Shown piece after piece: positions 61,530 through 64,000 of a stretch of DNA of 64,000 bases. The notes below the pieces were generated by a model. The model saw only the letters and a list, made by a program, of their open reading frames with translations, was not told the origin of the DNA and did not search any database. Source of the stretch: CAVQBJ01 sp963724405 (GTDB lineage Bacteria; Actinomycetota; Thermoleophilia; Solirubrobacterales; Solirubrobacteraceae); assembly GCA_963724405.1 (NCBI GenBank), contig CAVRUQ010000012.1:939516-1003515 (forward strand), in the 5' to 3' direction. The translations under genes and the position numbers were made by a program. Every line of letters starts with the position of its first letter. The first letter of the stretch is position 1.

Positions 61530-61807
61530 TTAGGCGATGCGGGGGCAGGAGCGCAGCGCGCTGTCGATGCGCGTTTCGTTCCCGAGGGCTCGGGCGAGTC
61601 GGTGGATTTCGTCGTGGGCGTGTGCGGGTAGCGGGGCCGCAGCTGCTGAGAGCCAATTGGCCAGCATCTCAAGCGCGAGTTCAGGTTCACCTGCTTCTAC
61701 GAGTTCGAAGTAGAAAGACCGTTGCCGCTCGGTGAGCAGCCCCCCCCCCCCCCCGACCCGAGCTGGTCGCCGAGAGTTCGCAGCTGTTGTCCGTGGTGTT
61801 CGATCAT
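61530..61807 (-). pseudogene. MafI-like immunity protein gene interrupted at a poly-G tract
   Basis: The 5' part reads MIEHHGQQLRTLGDQLGS. The 3' part, in another frame, reads LLTERQRSFYFELVEAGEPE then LALEMLANWLSAAAAPLPAHAHDEIHRLARALGNETRI and a stop, a pattern typical of MafI-family immunity proteins (family size about 90 residues). A run of 15 G residues separates the two parts. The gene is out of frame by one base: 16 or 13 G would restore a 92- or 91-residue protein. Either the gene is phase-variable, or broken, or the tract was misread. The start ATG at 61807 has no clear ribosome-binding site. Confidence 0.65.
61740..61754. repeat. 15-base C/G homopolymer
   Basis: Fifteen consecutive C on the plus strand (G on the coding strand), far longer than expected by chance even in GC-rich DNA. 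It lies exactly at the frame break of the MafI-like gene. Confidence 0.95.
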
Positions 61808-61967
61808 CAGTGCGTCATCGTGCCGGGTGCGCGGCGGCCTTGATCGAGGACTCCGGCCGCCAATGTCGTCGGTTGTCTCCCGTATCGAATCGCAGGGACC
61901 CATCCGTGCCAGCCGCATCTCGATGCATCAGCGACCTCCACCCACGGCGGAAGGCGTCCCCCTCGTG

Positions 61968-61992
61968 CAGGGGTCGGCTCTGCCGACCCCTG
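61968..61992 (+). other. 10-bp perfect stem-loop
   Basis: CAGGGGTCGG, loop CTCTG, CCGACCCCTG. It lies in a 560-base stretch (61808-62365) with no intact gene. It is followed by a second, larger structure at 62017-62070. No T-run follows. Confidence 0.6.
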
Positions 61993-62016
61993 AGTGCTTC
62001 ATCAGCGAGCGCGGGA

Positions 62017-62070
62017 GGCCTGTCACCGAGCGAAGCGAGGGGAACCCGGCGTGAGCCGGGTTGACAGGCC
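62017..62070 (+). other. Nested stem-loop structure
   Basis: An outer stem of GGCCTGTCA with TGACAGGCC encloses an inner hairpin AACCCGGC-GTGA-GCCGGGTT. Between them is a GAGCGAAGCGAGG segment. A GGCCGA/TCGGCC pair follows at about 62067-62091. It may be a structured RNA, a REP-like element or the end of a mobile element; I cannot tell which. Confidence 0.5.
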
Positions 62071-62296
62071 GACCAAGCGAGCTACTCGGCCTGTGACGCG
62101 ATTCGTGATGACTGTTCTGGAGAAGGCCCTCCCTCGTAGTCAGAGCTTGCGTCGCGGTGGCGGGTGGGATGGCTGGCGAGGCCATAGGTCGAACGTAGGG
62201 CACGCGGTCGGTATCGGCAAGACGATGCGATCGCATCTCTAACTGAGCGCACCTCAGCGGATGTCAGATGACGACGCTTAACACTTCGCCGGCCGC

Positions 62297-62377
62297 GGTC
62301 ACGACCCCCGGCAGGTGATCGGCACCGACCGGTGCGTATTGTCTGCATCCTTCGACGGGACCATTTCACGGTGGGAC
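62297..62377 (+). pseudogene. WD40-repeat gene fragment
   Basis: The plus strand translates GHDPRQVIGTDRCVLSASFD then GTISRWDRQ. Spacing between GH and WD, and the LSASFDG core, fit the end of one WD40 repeat. There is no continuing repeat on either side and no start codon, so it is a short remnant. Confidence 0.4.
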
Positions 62378-62818
62378 CGGCAGGTACAGCACCTCGAGCT
62401 TCGGATCGGCGATTCGTGCCTGGTCGCCGTCGCAGGTCACCAGCGCGTGGCCGCGCGCGCTCGCAGTCGCGGCGATCCACAGATCGTTGTCGGCGACGTT
62501 CCAGCCGTTGCGGCGGCTCAGCGCCTTCAGGCGGGCCCACTCGTCGACCGCCGCAAGGTCGAGCGGGATCTGGAGGAAGCCGGCGAGGCGCCGCTCCTCT
62601 TGTTCGATGCGCGCGGATCCCCAGGCGGCGTACAGAAACCCGTAGCGCGATTCGGCGAGGGTGATGACGCTGATCGCGAGGATGGCGCGGTCGAGTCGGT
62701 CGAGCGTCTCCTTCGGCCAATGCGAGAACCGCTCGAGCCGAACCGAATGCGTCGCGCTGACGGCCACGAAGCTGCTGTCGCAGACGAGCCGCTCCGGCGG
62801 CGTGACAGAGGCGCTCAC
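62366..62818 (-). CDS. PIN-domain (VapC-like) nuclease toxin
   Basis: The 150-residue protein shows the PIN acidic residues: Asp in LVCDSSFVAVSA, Glu in VITLAESRYGFL, Asp in VADNDLWIAATASARGHALVTCD, and a final Asp in DGDQARIADPKLEVL. This is the standard set for an Mg2+-dependent ribonuclease. Its ATG overlaps the stop of the gene before it (ATGA), so they are co-translated. The preceding 296-residue protein takes the antitoxin position, although it is far longer than a normal VapB. The PIN domain may cleave tRNA or rRNA as VapC enzymes do. Confidence 0.88.
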   Translation of the reverse strand: MSASVTPPERLVCDSSFVAVSATHSVRLERFSHWPKETLDRLDRAILAISVITLAESRYGFLYAAWGSARIEQEERRLAGFLQIPLDLAAVDEWARLKALSRRNGWNVADNDLWIAATASARGHALVTCDGDQARIADPKLEVLYLPVPP

Positions 62819-63705
62819 TTGCTCAGCAGCGCGGCGAGGTAGGCGTCGTCGGTCTCGTCATTCCACTGGGGATCCGACAGGGCAGCGAGCCCCTGCGGCG
62901 CATCGATGCCCTGCCGAGCGAGCAGCTCGTCCTCGTCGACCGGCACGGTCGTGAACAGCGCGGACTGCTCGACCTCCACCGGTTCGATGCGCTCGATCGT
63001 CATGGCGCCCCGGAGCGGGCTGGTGAGCTTGCCACTCCCCTCGACCCAGACGATCCGATCGAGCATGCTCTTCACACGCTCCTCGAGCGCCTCTGGATAG
63101 CGGCAGGACCACTCGACGCCGCTCGCGGTCCTGACGCCCAGGCGGTCGGGCTCGAGGTCGAGCAGATGAAGGCGGCCGGAGATCGAGCGGACCTCGTCGT
63201 CATCCGCGGTCTCCGCCAGCGAACTGACGCGCTCGAGCAGTTCCCTGTCGATGACGAGCCGTGTGGGGTTCGCGTCCGCGATGTCGATCTCCACCGAACC
63301 GTCGGCGCCGACCGAACCGCAGGCCCTTCCGAGCGCCTCGACCACGGGCGCGGGGACCGGTCGTGCATCTGCAAGGTCGTCGACCAGCGCGCGAAGAGCC
63401 GCCAGCGCGAGGGGCACGTCACCGACCGGCAGCTGATCGTCCTCGCCACCGACGAGTTCGGGTTCGATCGTCGCTACAGCGCTGCCGGTGTGGAATTCGA
63501 CCAGCCGGAACGCGGTCACCGCCTCGGCGCGTCGATCCGGATGGCCCGACTTCCGCGTCGGCTCGCCGCGACGAGCACGGTCGTAGTCGCGAAGCGCGGC
63601 GAGGAAGTTCTCGATGAACGACTCGAAATCGGACAGGCTGACGCCGTGCTCGGCCCGCGAGCCTTTCATCGTCAGGGTGATCGGGTTGTTGCTCGCCTCG
63701 GTCAT
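62815..63705 (-). CDS. Hypothetical 296-residue protein in antitoxin position
   Basis: The start is taken at MTEASNNPITLTMKGSRAEH; GAGGAG lies directly before that ATG, too close for an ideal site. Features: helix SLSDFESFIENFLAALRDYDRARRG, beta-rich middle (GSVATIEPEL, SVEIDIADANPTRLVIDREL), and acidic C terminus (DPQWNDETDDAYLAALLSK). No DNA-binding motif is recognised. It is translationally coupled to the PIN gene, so I infer a toxin-antitoxin-like module with a long antitoxin or sensor protein. The reading frame is open upstream into the integrase tail with no stop, so a fusion product is possible. Confidence 0.7.
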   Translation of the reverse strand: MTEASNNPITLTMKGSRAEHGVSLSDFESFIENFLAALRDYDRARRGEPTRKSGHPDRRAEAVTAFRLVEFHTGSAVATIEPELVGGEDDQLPVGDVPLALAALRALVDDLADARPVPAPVVEALGRACGSVGADGSVEIDIADANPTRLVIDRELLERVSSLAETADDDEVRSISGRLHLLDLEPDRLGVRTASGVEWSCRYPEALEERVKSMLDRIVWVEGSGKLTSPLRGAMTIERIEPVEVEQSALFTTVPVDEDELLARQGIDAPQGLAALSDPQWNDETDDAYLAALLSK

Positions 63706-64000
63706 CTCCTCAGACGCGATATTCGCGCTCTCGACAGCTCCTCCTATCCTCGCACCGCAGCCGAACGGCCGCCCGGGCCGTGCGCCCTCGCGCGCCGCGA
63801 CAGCGGAATCCGGGCGAACCGCGAACGCCCGCGCCACCAGCGACGCGTCCTCGTCCCGGGGCGCATAGTGCAGGTAGCGCATAGTCGTCTGCACGTCCGC
63901 GTGGCCCATCCACTCCTGTACGCGCCGGATGTCGGCGTGGGCGATCATCCGCGTCCCGAAGGTGTGCCGCAGATCATGGTTATGCCGACGTCGGCATAAC
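63706..64000 (-). CDS. Tyrosine recombinase/integrase, C-terminal part (partial)
   Basis: The sequence enters from the right edge as HNHDLRHTFGTRMIAHADIR, RVQEWMGHADVQTTMRYLHYAP, which is the catalytic core of tyrosine recombinases: the H-x-x-R box, the WMGH His, and the nucleophile Tyr in MRYLHY. After ARAFAVRPDSAVAAREGARPG the frame continues without a stop into the next gene. Integrases of this type act on tRNA genes, so it is a good candidate for the enzyme that inserted the last island. The N-terminal part lies outside the window. Confidence 0.85.
63979..64000. repeat. Perfect 22-base palindrome at the window edge
   Basis: The arm GTTATGCCGAC is followed at once by its exact complement GTCGGCATAAC, and the last base of the window is the last base of the palindrome. 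Part of it is coding for the integrase. It may be a recombination site or a fold-back artefact. Confidence 0.85.

Noticed and set aside
61139..61690. 183-residue open frame overlapping the MafI-like gene and the acidic protein gene
   Set aside because: It is the out-of-frame shadow of both; the composition is Arg/Pro/Ser-rich with no domain.

Overview
The window is GC-rich DNA with actinobacterial gene content: dense coding, frequent GTG starts, an F420-type LLM oxidoreductase, NarL/FixJ two-component pairs, DUF1918 and Usp proteins. The mix of long secreted Ig-repeat proteins with stress genes suggests the class Thermoleophilia (Solirubrobacterales-like). That placement is inference from gene content, not a measured affiliation.

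Region 1 (1-3.6 kb) is the end of a kdp potassium-uptake operon: the kdpC 3' end, kdpB, and a KdpD protein that has the sensor and Usp domains but no histidine kinase. Region 2 (3.6-21 kb) is a stress or dormancy-like block. It holds a GNAT/acyl-CoA synthetase fusion, a two-domain kinase, two further GNAT proteins, three double-Usp proteins, two FAD oxidoreductases, a GAF sensor kinase, two NarL-type regulators, a PfkB kinase, DUF1918 and a flavodoxin. Four intergenic copies of an imperfect palindrome built on ACTACTGAG suggest a shared regulator. Several gene types occur twice, which points to duplication within the block.

Region 3 (21-30 kb) is ordinary accessory metabolism and signalling: an LLM oxidoreductase, NUDIX, DUF2182 and DUF899, an ArsR/SRPBCC pair, and an MMPL transporter with a histidine kinase and response regulator. 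Region 4 (30.3-33.6 kb) is a secretion module. A SipW-like signal peptidase is fused to a DUF5305-like domain and a repeat tail. The gene before it encodes a small secreted protein whose leader looks like a c-di-GMP-I riboswitch.

Region 5 (33.8 kb to the end) looks like a stack of genomic islands. Five same-orientation copies of a tRNA 3' end (probably tRNA-Lys, anticodon CTT) lie at 33.80, 38.76, 41.16, 57.13 and 57.32 kb. Three of them carry a further conserved arm of about 110 bp. Between them lie: a 1498-residue secreted BNR/Ig-repeat protein; an AAA/DUF4143 ATPase pair with upstream iterons; and a 13.4-kb gene for a 4453-residue surface protein. That protein has a membrane anchor, a LamG-like domain, about 36 Ig-like repeats, a PD40-like region and a C-terminal AHH nuclease-type domain. 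It is followed by a membrane-anchored BamE-like protein and a DUF1963 protein. I read this as a giant polymorphic-toxin system, the strongest candidate for something undescribed here.

The last segment (57.5-64 kb) holds a secreted protein, an IS5-type transposase remnant, and a run of small genes resembling orphan immunity proteins. One is a MafI-like gene broken at a 15-base G tract. It ends with a PIN-domain toxin-antitoxin-like pair read in frame from the tail of a tyrosine integrase at the window edge.
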